A DNA stretch of 10,788 nt from an uncultured Nitrospira sp. (GTDB lineage Bacteria > Nitrospirota > Nitrospiria > Nitrospirales > Nitrospiraceae): positions 1-10,788 of the forward strand of contig CAMLHQ010000099.1 of NCBI GenBank assembly GCA_946479785.1. Reading direction: 5' to 3'. The translations under genes were made by a program, and so were the position numbers. Positions 1 through 6,581 of this stretch are shown in pieces; positions within the stretch are counted from its first letter, which is position 1, and the number at the start of each line of letters is the position of its first letter. The notes beneath the pieces are model-generated. The model had not been told where the DNA came from. It worked only from the letters and a program-made list of their open reading frames with translations, and did no database searches.

Positions 1-5
1 GTACG

Positions 6-335
6 ATGAGAGTCCTCATCAATGTGATGGTACTGAGCTTGACCTTAGGCGGGGTTGGCTGTGTCCTTTTCCTCGCGAAGGAAACACGCTATCTGTTATC
101 GGCTACCGATCGGGCCACACAGGAGGACGTCCGGCAGCATCTTGGTCAACCGCTTCGAGTCACGTCCCATAAAACTGGGGAAGCCGTTTGGGCCTACCGC
201 GTCCGGGAACGTGTGGAAGGAGGCAATAATGCGTGGACAATGGTCGGAGTCTGGTGGTGCGATGACTATATGCTGACTTTCGACGCACAAGGCATTCTAC
301 GACATTGGACACACACGTCTCAGAGATGTGGCTGA
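6..335 (+). CDS. Small exported or lipoprotein, BamE/SmpA-OmlA-like
   Basis: A 109-residue protein. It begins with a hydrophobic segment (about residues 4-24) that contains Cys19 in the context LGGVGC. This is a poor match to a lipobox (Gly at -3), so it could be a lipoprotein or simply membrane-anchored. The mature part has the layout of the SmpA/OmlA (BamE-like) fold: a helix with TQEDVRQHLGQP (residues 38-49), then a beta strand ending in VWAYRV, then LTFDAQGILRHW near the C-terminus. In that family the domain helps outer-membrane protein assembly, but many members are uncharacterised. Cys84 and Cys108 could form a disulphide in the periplasm. The ATG lies at the window edge, so its ribosome site is out of view and an upstream start cannot be excluded. 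The fold call is pattern recognition only. Confidence 0.65.
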   Translation: MRVLINVMVLSLTLGGVGCVLFLAKETRYLLSATDRATQEDVRQHLGQPLRVTSHKTGEAVWAYRVRERVEGGNNAWTMVGVWWCDDYMLTFDAQGILRHWTHTSQRCG

Positions 336-826
336 CCTCTTGTGCGAGCGGTGGTTTTATCCCAGATTCTCTCGATTCAGGATGTGCTTTCGCCTTAAGC
401 GGGTGGACGGTGACGGGCGGCCGATGGGCGCGATCAGCGGACCATTGGCCGCCCCTCGCAGACAACCCCGTCTCTGATTTCAGGATTCTTGAAGCCTAGT
501 TCCGCGTAGCGTCCTCCGTGTCGGCAGGGTGTAGGCACTCGTGAACATTTAGGGGCGCTTGGTGCGGGGCAGGGTGGCGACGGCTTTCTGCGAAGGAGCG
601 TCGAGTGTACGTCCCGTCTGCGCGAGCAGTGGCTCGACACGGATCTGAGAGTGTTCTGAAGAAATAGCCAGGACAGGACTAATCACCCCCATCTGCCCCC
701 ATTTCAGGAGTATCTTGGTTTGTGGTTTCTTGTGGCGATAGGCTTCTGAGGTTGGGCTGTGTGAAACTCGAAAACCGCATCGGAAACACGAGGCTGCCAG
801 CGCAATCCCTCTCGGCGGACTCGCAC
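336..826. other. Gene-poor stretch
   Basis: About 490 bases between two convergently oriented genes with no convincing coding region. The short open frames here (305-499 on +, 434-640 on -) have no recognisable domain or good ribosome site. The only clear structure is the GC-rich inverted repeat at 415-454. I see no tRNA cloverleaf, transposase remnant or promoter I would defend. Confidence 0.5.
415..454. repeat. Strong GC-rich inverted repeat (hairpin)
   Basis: Arms GGGCGGCCGATGG (415-427) and CCATTGGCCGCCC (442-454) pair at 12 of 13 positions, and the remaining pair is a G-U wobble. The loop is 14 bases. It lies 80 bases after the stop of the first gene. No T-run follows on the + strand, so it does not look like a standard intrinsic terminator, although it could still end or protect that transcript. 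A REP-like element is possible but no second copy is visible in this window. Confidence 0.6.
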
Positions 827-1279
827 CTAGCGATACGAGTCTGCCGAAGGAGTGGCTACTTTGGCCAGCACCTCGACCACGTTTAGCAGTCCTGCCCCTT
901 CGGCTGTCCGTTCAAAGCGAGCATCCAGGGTCACGCGATCACGTTTACGCAGGACATCCATAGCCCCTGAGCAGCTCACCTCATAGGCGACCAAGATGGA
1001 GCCGGTCTCATCTTTTACTGTGAAGAACTGGATACATTTTTTCGCATTGTTCATCCAGCCTTTGAACCGTTTCACCTCGGGGTCGTCGCTCACGACTCCT
1101 GTGACGCGGACCATCTTTGATTGATACATGGGCGGATTGGCGAGCAGCGAGCCGATCTTGAGTACATTGCCGGCCCACGAGAACGTTGCGAACAAGCCTA
1201 TAAACAGGATTGCTAGACTCAAGCGTCGGATCAGTGCAGAAGAATTCCAGCTTTGTGTGATGTCAGGATGAAACCCCAT
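827..1279 (-). CDS. Exported OB-fold-like protein of unknown function
   Basis: A 150-residue protein from the ATG at 1279. Residues 15-37 form a signal peptide (RR, then LSLAILFIGLFATFSWA). The mature part begins KIGSLLANPPMYQSKMVRVTG and continues with alternating strands (FFTVKDETGSILVAYE, then RVTLDARFE), which resembles small OB-fold proteins of the tRNA_anti-like or CcmE-like kind. Mature Cys residues lie in AKKCIQ and VSCSG. The frame stays open upstream to a TTG at 1450, but those residues look non-native and would bury the signal peptide. There is no clear Shine-Dalgarno at 1279. A TATACT hexamer at 1287-1292 could be a -10 box giving a nearly leaderless message. The gene stands alone, separated from the membrane protein by about 320 bases. 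The function is unknown. Confidence 0.6.
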   Translation of the reverse strand: MGFHPDITQSWNSSALIRRLSLAILFIGLFATFSWAGNVLKIGSLLANPPMYQSKMVRVTGVVSDDPEVKRFKGWMNNAKKCIQFFTVKDETGSILVAYEVSCSGAMDVLRKRDRVTLDARFERTAEGAGLLNVVEVLAKVATPSADSYR

Positions 1280-1479
1280 GCACGAAAGTATAGCACCGCT
1301 AGAAAAAATGACGTTGCTCGCGGACTCTTTTTCATGTGTGCGCAGTGTGCAATTTCGCTCGAAGTTTCTGAAGCCAGCAAAGATGCTTTCCTTAGACATC
1401 GGTTCATTATCATCGTGGCTGTTCCTTTGTGAATGATTCAGAACCTTCAATACCCCGTCGGTGCGGGAATGATCGGCGT

Positions 1480-1521
1480 GCGCGGCTCGCGAACCGCCGT
1501 GGAGCAGTCGGCGAGTCGCGC
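1480..1521. repeat. Inverted repeat between two - strand genes
   Basis: Arms GCGCGGCTCGC (1480-1490) and GCGAGTCGCGC (1511-1521) pair at 10 of 11 positions plus one G-U, around a 20-base loop. It lies downstream of the membrane protein gene that ends at 1603. There is no T-run beside it, so its role as a terminator is uncertain. Confidence 0.4.
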
Positions 1522-1602
1522 TGATCAGCCGAGATATCCTTCAACCGGAATCGCTCGTCTACAATAGCCAAGTGTTCCGATCACACCTCAACGCATTTCC
1601 CC

Positions 1603-2346
1603 TCACATAGCATGCTGGAGCTCCAGATGCTGCGTGGTTCTGCGCAGCTTGGTCAACGACGCGAGATGCAGTAAAACCGACAGCGGCACCAAATAGATTG
1701 GGATTAGGATCAGCGGAAACGCACCGACAAGCTCATTGGGCAGGTCGAAGGCGAACAGCTGGATGGGGGACGGTGCCGTGACCATGCCGGTTGCGACCGC
1801 GACGCTGAGGTCAGTAAGACCCAAGATGTTCCAGACCCAGGCCAGGTCTCCATTCTTTTCTGGTCCGCGAGCATACGCGATTGCCACAACCAGTGCGAGG
1901 GCACCGACCAACACGTCGCCGATCCCAGCGGGCCACGCGAACAAGCCCGGCATCTTCCCTGCTCCATACAGGATCAGAAAGATGATTCCGAGCGCACGAT
2001 ACAATTGGACGCCGATTAACCACTGTTGTGGCACGGCGTCGATCACACGCGCTATGCTCGACGACCGCACGATCAGGATGCTGCCGATCAGGATTGGCAC
2101 CAGAATCCCGTATTGAATCGTCGGAATCTGGTCCGAGGCGCCTCGAAAGACGCCCGACACTCCGAGGGCAAGCGCTATTCCGAGCCAACCGATGAGCACA
2201 AGGGCCGCTATGCGGGCCGCTCGGCTTTGGTCATCAGCCGACCAACCGGCCCGGCTCAAGGCGAGGCGAAGCCCAAACAAGAGCGTCGCGACAATACCTG
2301 CGCCACTGACAAGCACAAAGTACGATAGATAGCTTGGAACAGTCAT
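1603..2346 (-). CDS. Seven-helix integral membrane protein, MarR-controlled
   Basis: A 247-residue, very hydrophobic protein. Seven membrane segments can be drawn at about residues 8-30, 43-66, 76-94, 112-128, 138-158, 168-190 and 207-232. A conserved-looking stretch, MPGLFAWPAGIGDVLVG (132-148), sits before helix 5, and NILGLTDL (173-180) lies in helix 6. No known transporter signature is visible, so substrate and activity are unknown. The start is well fixed: AAGGAGGT lies 7 bases before the ATG. The gene follows the MarR regulator by 51 bases on the same strand, and a near-palindrome at 2362-2379 falls just ahead of its ribosome site, so the regulator probably represses it. A drug or small-molecule resistance function would be a guess from that context only. 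Confidence 0.8.
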   Translation of the reverse strand: MTVPSYLSYFVLVSGAGIVATLLFGLRLALSRAGWSADDQSRAARIAALVLIGWLGIALALGVSGVFRGASDQIPTIQYGILVPILIGSILIVRSSSIARVIDAVPQQWLIGVQLYRALGIIFLILYGAGKMPGLFAWPAGIGDVLVGALALVVAIAYARGPEKNGDLAWVWNILGLTDLSVAVATGMVTAPSPIQLFAFDLPNELVGAFPLILIPIYLVPLSVLLHLASLTKLRRTTQHLELQHAM

Positions 2347-2361
2347 GGGAGCACCTCCTTA

Positions 2362-2379
2362 TGGTTGTATATGCAACCA
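2362..2379 (-). promoter_or_regulatory. Putative MarR operator before the membrane protein gene
   Basis: TGGTTGTATATGCAACCA is an 18-base near-perfect palindrome, symmetric at 16 of 18 positions. It lies 16 bases upstream of the membrane protein ATG. On the - strand it contains TATACA (2366-2371), which could be a -10 box, though no good -35 is visible. The same TTGTATATGCAA core occurs in front of the MarR gene, which supports both as binding sites of that regulator. Confidence 0.7.
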
Positions 2380-2397
2380 CTAACTCAAAAAAATGGA

Positions 2398-2832
2398 CTA
2401 CTCAGCACCGAATGCCGATAGGATTCGCGACAGCGCGGTAACCCCCTCCTTTCCTAGTAAGGAGGCCACCTTCTTTTGAGCCAGCTGCCATGCAGCGGCC
2501 GACTCACGCAACAGCTGGGTCCCCTTTGTTGTCAGCTTCAAATGATGGCTGCGTCCATCCTCACCGGGGACGAACTCCACCCAACCCCGGCGCTGCATCC
2601 GTTCTACATTGCGGCTGACAGTGGACTTATCCAGACTCAGGCGCCGCTCAATATGAGTCGGCGTTGGTGTTTTCATCAGCGAGATCGCCACCAAAATAGT
2701 CTGTTGGGCGGTGCGAAGGCCGAGCGGACGCAAGCAGTCATCATAGGCCTTGGTGACCATGCGGTTCAAAAGGCGCACCCGCGTCGCGATGCATTCTCTT
2801 GCCATTCTCTGGCTCATGGCTTCAGTGATCAT
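2398..2832 (-). CDS. MarR-family transcriptional regulator
   Basis: From the ATG at 2832 this is a 144-residue protein, the usual MarR length. It shows the winged-helix order: CLRPLGLRTAQQTIL (33-47) before the DNA-binding domain, the recognition helix around SLDKSTVSRNVERMQ (66-80), and the wing with EDGRSHHLKLTTKG (91-104). The C-terminal helix (about 107-141) would dimerise. Cys14 and Cys33 could allow redox sensing, but this is not shown. The start is debatable. An ATG at 2868 has a better ribosome site (AAGGTG), but it would place the operator and the likely -10 box inside the gene. With the promoter seen at 2841-2868, transcription would begin close to 2832, giving a leaderless message or a short leader to the ATG at 2817. 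It probably represses itself and the downstream membrane protein. Confidence 0.9.
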   Translation of the reverse strand: MITEAMSQRMARECIATRVRLLNRMVTKAYDDCLRPLGLRTAQQTILVAISLMKTPTPTHIERRLSLDKSTVSRNVERMQRRGWVEFVPGEDGRSHHLKLTTKGTQLLRESAAAWQLAQKKVASLLGKEGVTALSRILSAFGAE

Positions 2833-2836
2833 AGAG

Positions 2837-2868
2837 TAATTGTATATGCAACTAATAAGACGTGTCAT
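2837..2868 (-). promoter_or_regulatory. MarR gene promoter with overlapping operator
   Basis: On the - strand, ATGACA (2863-2868) and TATACA (2841-2846) are separated by 16 bases, giving a plausible sigma70-type promoter. The -10 box lies within the near-palindrome TAATTGTATATGCAACTA (2837-2854), which shares the 12-base core TTGTATATGCAA with the site at 2362-2379. A repressor bound here would block RNA polymerase, which fits negative autoregulation, the usual arrangement for MarR genes. Confidence 0.6.
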
Positions 2869-3045
2869 GACTTCACCCACCTTCTCTAGTCAGTCGTGCA
2901 GGCTGAGTCAGTACGCATGCAGGGATTCCGGCACACTGCAAGCACAGCACCGGTGCGGCGGATCAATGTCCACGGCTCGTCCCAGGGTGGTACATGGACC
3001 GGCGGGGCGCAAACCGCAGGTCAGGACCCTTGGCTTTCCGGTGCT

Positions 3046-3612
3046 CTAGCGAATCTTCTTACCCAGATGCTCAGTAAACAAGCGATAGCTCTCTAACACA
3101 GACATCTGCCGATCGTTCCTACTAGTGCGTTCCAAGACATCTCCTGCACCGACTTCCCCCTCGCGCACGACAGCGAGATAAAAACCGCAACGACCACTCG
3201 CGTGAAACAATTTCGGCATGTCTGGACGGCCGAATCGTATGCCGAGTTTGTTGCAAGGCATGCGCGGCTGCGTCACTTTGACCACCGCGTCTCCGATGCG
3301 GAACTGATCGCCGATGTAGACCGACGATTCGTCCAAACCCTCCGTCGTAAAGTTCTCGCCGAACATTCCGTAGGGCAATCGCATGTCGGGAAATTCTGCC
3401 TGCCAGATCGGATAATGTTCAGAGGGATAGACGTACACCGCCTTGTCCGCCCCGCCGTGCACAGTCAAATCGGCTTGTTGGTCACCGTCGAGATTGAGCC
3501 GATGTAGCATGACGCGGCCAGCCACCGGCACTTTATAGATACCAGTGGATATCACCTTTCCGTGCCACCGCACCTTGCGCGGACGCCCAACTTGCACTGA
3601 GACAAGGTTCAT
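3046..3612 (-). CDS. MOSC domain protein, YiiM-like
   Basis: A 188-residue protein and last gene of the hydrolase operon. MOSC domains are the sulphur-carrier domains related to the C-terminus of molybdenum cofactor sulphurase. YiiM-type members act on hydroxylated compounds with a molybdenum cofactor enzyme system. Here VHGGADKAVYVYPSEHY (51-67) and FGENFTTEGL (84-93) are typical of this family, and QPRMPCNKLG (115-124) carries the conserved Cys120 proposed as the sulphur carrier or ligand. The ATG at 3612 is chosen because AGGGAGAT precedes it. The open frame extends further upstream, but that would overlap the tautomerase. The tautomerase stop is one base before this ATG, so the two are probably translationally coupled. 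The exact substrate is unknown. Confidence 0.88.
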   Translation of the reverse strand: MNLVSVQVGRPRKVRWHGKVISTGIYKVPVAGRVMLHRLNLDGDQQADLTVHGGADKAVYVYPSEHYPIWQAEFPDMRLPYGMFGENFTTEGLDESSVYIGDQFRIGDAVVKVTQPRMPCNKLGIRFGRPDMPKLFHASGRCGFYLAVVREGEVGAGDVLERTSRNDRQMSVLESYRLFTEHLGKKIR

Positions 3613-3613
3613 T

Positions 3614-3871
3614 TCATCTCCCTCTGGGTCGATCTCGTTCCTTCTCTTCCGGCGGTTGGCGGGCCTGAATGGCTCGAAGCTCTGGGAGGCCAAATGGTTT
3701 CCCTCCGATCCCCCACGCGCCGCTTTTGATTTCTTCCACGAGCACCCACGTCGCCTCGCGCAGCTGCTCTCCGACGAACGGGATCACCGCCTCGGTGATC
3801 CCGTGGATGATGTCGGCCGTTTGCTGTTGTGTCAGCTCGTCTTCAAAGACTTTAACTGTGATCAATGGCAT
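3614..3871 (-). CDS. 4-oxalocrotonate tautomerase family protein
   Basis: An 85-residue protein. It starts MPLITVKVFED, giving the N-terminal Pro that acts as the catalytic base in this superfamily once the Met is removed. Strand-helix-strand features follow: LTQQQTADIIHGITEAVIPFVG (13-34), then ATWVLVEEI (40-48) and GAWGIGGKP (51-59). The core fits the 60-70 residue 4-OT unit, with a charged C-terminal tail (EEKERDRPRGR). Such enzymes interconvert keto and enol forms in catabolic pathways, and some dehalogenate or hydrate small acids. The start is firm: AGGAGGTG lies 6 bases before the ATG. It follows the dehydrogenase by 25 bases and runs directly into the MOSC gene. The substrate cannot be read from the sequence. 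Confidence 0.88.
   Translation of the reverse strand: MPLITVKVFEDELTQQQTADIIHGITEAVIPFVGEQLREATWVLVEEIKSGAWGIGGKPFGLPELRAIQARQPPEEKERDRPRGR
3780..3802. repeat. Perfect 10-bp hairpin inside the tautomerase gene
   Basis: GGGATCACCG (3780-3789) and CGGTGATCCC (3793-3802) are exact reverse complements around a 3-base loop. It falls in codons for the first helix of the tautomerase. It may be chance from codon choice, or it may be an RNA structure that tunes expression of the operon's distal genes. Confidence 0.5.
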
Positions 3872-3896
3872 GAGACACCTCCTGGTGTTATCTGAG

Positions 3897-4787
3897 CTAG
3901 CCTGAGACCTTGACCGCATCGAGATGTTCCAAACCCAGCGCCTTGAGCACTTCTGCCTGCACTGGAGCGGTCTGAGCATTGACTGTCTTGGCTCCGAAGT
4001 CGGTTCCCACTACTGTTCTGAACGCACGGGTTCCTGCCGGCTGCGTGATCAAACTAAGGATCGCGTCTGAGATTTCTTGGGGTTTGGGGGCGTCAGGACC
4101 GGAGAGCATTTTCCCAAACTTTTCCACCATGGCGCCCGGAATCTTAGCCACGTCGCCATACTCCGTGACACAAGCCGAATCGGCAGGCCCTTGCATGTTG
4201 GCAAACATAGCGGTGGGATAGGCGCTCGGCTGCACTAACGCCACATCGATTCCCAACTGAGACAGCTCGTAGCGATACCCCTCGGTGAGCGCTTCGAGCG
4301 CATATTTGGTCGCACCGTAGAGTCCGAAGAATGGAAAGGTGATACGGCCTATAATTGATCCGATGTTGATGATCAGCCCATTGCCTTGCCCTCGAAACAC
4401 TGGCAGAGCCGCGCGTGTCGTGCGGTGGATCCCGATCACGTTGACATCGAACTGTGCTGTCGCCTGCTCGGGTGTGAAGCCTTCCGTAACGCCCACATAG
4501 GCGGCGCCGGCATTGTTGATCAGCACATCCAGACGCCCCGTTTCCCTCACCACGGTCTGTATGGCGCGCTCCACAGAGTCCGTGTTGGTCACATTGAGTT
4601 CGATCACACGCAAGTCGATGCGGTCCGCCTCTGCGGCGCGCTGCAGTTCTCGCGCGGCCGCCTGGTTTTTGCCTGTTATGTCACGCAGCGTCGCATACAC
4701 AGTATGGCCGTGACGCGCGAGTGTCTCCGCTGTTGTACGGCCAAAGCCGCTACTTGCGCCCGTAATGATGATGACTTGGGTCTTCAT
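3897..4787 (-). CDS. Short-chain dehydrogenase/reductase (SDR)
   Basis: A 296-residue classical SDR. The Rossmann cofactor motif TGASSGFG is at 9-16, NNAG at 91-94, and the catalytic residues fall at Asn116, Ser144, Tyr157 and Lys161 (YGATK). VQPSAYPT (186-193) follows, as is normal after the active site. Family members use NAD(P)H to interconvert alcohols and carbonyls. A cofactor preference is not certain here, though Arg35 after the second strand would suit NADP. The C-terminal extension after residue 240 (PQEISDAILSLI) is typical of the group that acts on lipophilic or small carbonyl compounds. The start at 4787 is fixed by AAGGAGG six bases upstream. That ribosome site overlaps the stop codon of the hydrolase gene (TAAGGAGG), suggesting coupled translation. 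The frame is open further upstream but that part is antisense noise of the hydrolase gene. Confidence 0.93.
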   Translation of the reverse strand: MKTQVIIITGASSGFGRTTAETLARHGHTVYATLRDITGKNQAAARELQRAAEADRIDLRVIELNVTNTDSVERAIQTVVRETGRLDVLINNAGAAYVGVTEGFTPEQATAQFDVNVIGIHRTTRAALPVFRGQGNGLIINIGSIIGRITFPFFGLYGATKYALEALTEGYRYELSQLGIDVALVQPSAYPTAMFANMQGPADSACVTEYGDVAKIPGAMVEKFGKMLSGPDAPKPQEISDAILSLITQPAGTRAFRTVVGTDFGAKTVNAQTAPVQAEVLKALGLEHLDAVKVSG

Positions 4788-4798
4788 GGAGGTCCTCC

Positions 4799-5686
4799 TT
4801 AATGAGACACGGCGCTTGACCGTATCGTGGTTAAAAACTCTGTGATTGTCGTTCCGATTTCTGCGCTGTGCGTTTCGAGCGCAAAATGCCCGGTGTCGAA
4901 GAACACGACCTGTGCGCCCGGGTTGTCCCGCTTGAAGGCGTTGGCCCCCGCCGGGAGAAAGAACGGATCGGATTTGCCCCACACGGCGAGCGTCGGTGGC
5001 CGGTGCGTACGGAAATACTTCTGGAACTGGGGATAGAGCTTGACGTTGCTCGCGTAGTCGAGAAACAGATCCAACTGGATCTCCTCGTTGCCGGGACGCG
5101 CCAATAGGGCAGAGTCGAGCGCATAGGATTCCGGAGCGACCCGCGAGTCCTCGGTTCCGTGCGTGTACTGCCACTTGGTGGCCTCCGGCGCGAGAAAGGC
5201 CTTGAGTGCCGCCCGATTTTCAGGCGTGGGGTCAGCCCAGTACTTTTGAATCGGGTTCCACCCCGTGCTGAGCCCTTCCTCGTAGGCATTCCCGTTCTGC
5301 GACACAATCGCGGTGATGCGCTCCGGATGGCGAATGGCCAGCCGGAGACCCACCGGGGCGCCATAATCGAAGATATATAGGGCATAGCTGGTCAGGCCGA
5401 GCTTGTCCGTGAACTGCTCGATCACGTCTGCTAACCGATCAAAGGTGTAGGTAAAGCGCGACGGGCTCGGCGCATCCGAGAAGCCAAATCCCGGAAGATC
5501 GGGCGCGATCACGTGGTAGTGGGGCGCCAGCACCGGAATCAAGTCGCGGAACATATGCGACGATGTGGGAAACCCATGCAGGAGGAGGATCGTTGGGGCG
5601 TCCGCCGCGCCTGCCTCGCGATAGAAAATCTTGAGCCCGTTCACATCCTGAGTGCGGTACTGCGTTGTTGCCTCATGCTGGGACAT
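4799..5686 (-). CDS. Alpha/beta hydrolase, haloalkane dehalogenase/epoxide hydrolase type
   Basis: A 295-residue hydrolase of normal length and first gene of the operon. HGFPTSSHMFR (37-47) holds the oxyanion-hole region. The nucleophile is Asp107 in FDYGAP, as in the epoxide hydrolase and haloalkane dehalogenase group, where Ser would mark an esterase. Asp240 (GKSDPFF) and His267 (TGHFALE) complete the triad. The cap region lies at about 135-215. With an Asp nucleophile the likely substrates are epoxides or halogenated compounds, but the sequence does not decide between them. There is no signal peptide, so it acts in the cytoplasm. The start is fixed by AAAGGAGG before the ATG at 5686. It lies about 100 bases downstream of the promoter at 5795-5823 and 11 bases ahead of the dehydrogenase. 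Confidence 0.92.
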   Translation of the reverse strand: MSQHEATTQYRTQDVNGLKIFYREAGAADAPTILLLHGFPTSSHMFRDLIPVLAPHYHVIAPDLPGFGFSDAPSPSRFTYTFDRLADVIEQFTDKLGLTSYALYIFDYGAPVGLRLAIRHPERITAIVSQNGNAYEEGLSTGWNPIQKYWADPTPENRAALKAFLAPEATKWQYTHGTEDSRVAPESYALDSALLARPGNEEIQLDLFLDYASNVKLYPQFQKYFRTHRPPTLAVWGKSDPFFLPAGANAFKRDNPGAQVVFFDTGHFALETHSAEIGTTITEFLTTIRSSAVSH

Positions 5687-5788
5687 GGTTCCCTCCTTTG
5701 AATATCCGGCCGGCTATCGAGCTGGCTCGCTTGGTTGGTGTGAGGACCGTTACTGCCGGGTAGTCGAACTAACCATCTAAATATTACA

Positions 5789-5823
5789 TTGACAGTTATA
5801 CCTCCGATAGGCTAACCTGTCAA
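5789..5823 (-). promoter_or_regulatory. Operon promoter inside a 35-bp imperfect palindrome
   Basis: On the - strand, TTGACA (5818-5823) and TATAAC (5795-5800) are separated by exactly 17 bases, a strong sigma70-type promoter for the hydrolase operon with a start near 5788. The same segment is an imperfect palindrome: TTGACAG (5789-5795) faces CTGTCAA (5817-5823), and the inner parts GTTA/TAAC and CCT/AGG also match apart from small offsets. The + strand TTGACA (5789-5794) could serve as the -35 box of the divergent CGNR gene, but its -10 box is weak. A regulator bound here would control both directions. Confidence 0.75.
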
Positions 5824-5856
5824 GCGTAATTTAGACGGTTTGCGTAAGGGGGGCCT

Positions 5857-6477
5857 GTGGGACACGATGGTCAGTCCGAGAAGAAGTTTATTTTCATCGG
5901 CAATCACCCGTGCCTGGATTTCATCAACACCCAAATTGCCCAGAATGGGCAGCCGGTGGATCTGCTTGAGACGTTCTCAGATCTGGTCACGTGGCTGGTG
6001 GAGGCGCGTCTTCTGAATAGAGAGGAAGCCAAGCAGGCGGAACGGAAGTGGAGCGGGAAGCCTGAGGGCATGCGAACCCTCCATCAGGCACGAGATTTCC
6101 GGGCTGCACTACGGGAGATGGTCGAGGGGATTGCCGTCGGTAAGCCCGTACCCTTGGCCACGATTGAAGTCATTAACAGGATGCTGCGTTACCATGTCGG
6201 CTGCCTTCAGCTGAAGGGCCGCAGCGGGAAATTCGAGCGAGACTTTCAGGTGGAATCGCAGGAGGCGAATCGGTTGCTTGGGTTGCTCGCCGATGCTGCG
6301 AGCGACTTGTTGTGCACATGTGAGCTCCCCCTCATCAAAAAATGTCAGAATCCAGTCTGTGTGCTGTTCTTTTATGATACGACCAAGAATCATGCTCGCC
6401 ATTGGTGCAGCATGAGCGTTTGCGGGAACCGGCTTAAAGTTGCAGCACATTATCGACGGCACCGAATGGATAGATGA
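5857..6477 (+). CDS. ABATE/CGNR zinc finger protein, probable transcriptional regulator
   Basis: A 206-residue protein. The N-terminal part, with GNHPCLDFINTQ (15-26) and VDLLETFSDLVTWLVEARLL (34-53), matches the ABATE domain, a predicted ligand-binding domain. The C-terminus is a CGNR zinc finger: Cys163, Cys168, Cys184 and Cys189 are spaced as a four-Cys metal site, and CGNRLKVAAHYRR (189-201) follows. The family is predicted to bind DNA and regulate neighbouring genes, often in response to small molecules, but few members have been tested. The start is the GTG at 5857, preceded by AAGGGGG. It is transcribed away from the hydrolase operon with a shared palindromic promoter region of about 170 bases, so it most likely controls that operon and itself. 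Whether it activates or represses cannot be told. Confidence 0.9.
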   Translation: MGHDGQSEKKFIFIGNHPCLDFINTQIAQNGQPVDLLETFSDLVTWLVEARLLNREEAKQAERKWSGKPEGMRTLHQARDFRAALREMVEGIAVGKPVPLATIEVINRMLRYHVGCLQLKGRSGKFERDFQVESQEANRLLGLLADAASDLLCTCELPLIKKCQNPVCVLFFYDTTKNHARHWCSMSVCGNRLKVAAHYRRHRMDR

Positions 6478-6581
6478 GATGTTTTTAGCTAGAGAACTTG
6501 CGTTCTGGTGCAGCGTCAGAACCGTCTTGTTCTTCTGATGTCTAACCGCGTTATGTAAGAGCGAACGCTTCCAACCGACAG

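Noticed and set aside
640..826. Possible tRNA or mobile element remnant in the gene-poor stretch
   Set aside because: No cloverleaf, CCA end, terminal repeats or transposase fragment could be traced.
1231..1413. 60-codon - strand frame with a ribosome-site-like AAGGAAC upstream
   Set aside because: No recognisable protein pattern, and it overlaps the signal peptide of the OB-fold-like gene in another frame.
4788..5174. 5' extension of the dehydrogenase frame
   Set aside because: It lies antisense in frame to nothing recognisable and overlaps the hydrolase gene. The ATG at 4787 has a strong ribosome site and begins the Rossmann fold directly.
5700..5725. Short palindromes such as CCGGCCGG in the hydrolase leader
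   Set aside because: Too short and GC-rich to separate from chance. The larger palindrome at 5789-5823 is better placed.
6500..6540. GTTCTG/CAGAAC inverted repeat after the CGNR gene as a terminator
   Set aside because: The stem is only 6-7 bases and the following sequence is not a clear T-run.
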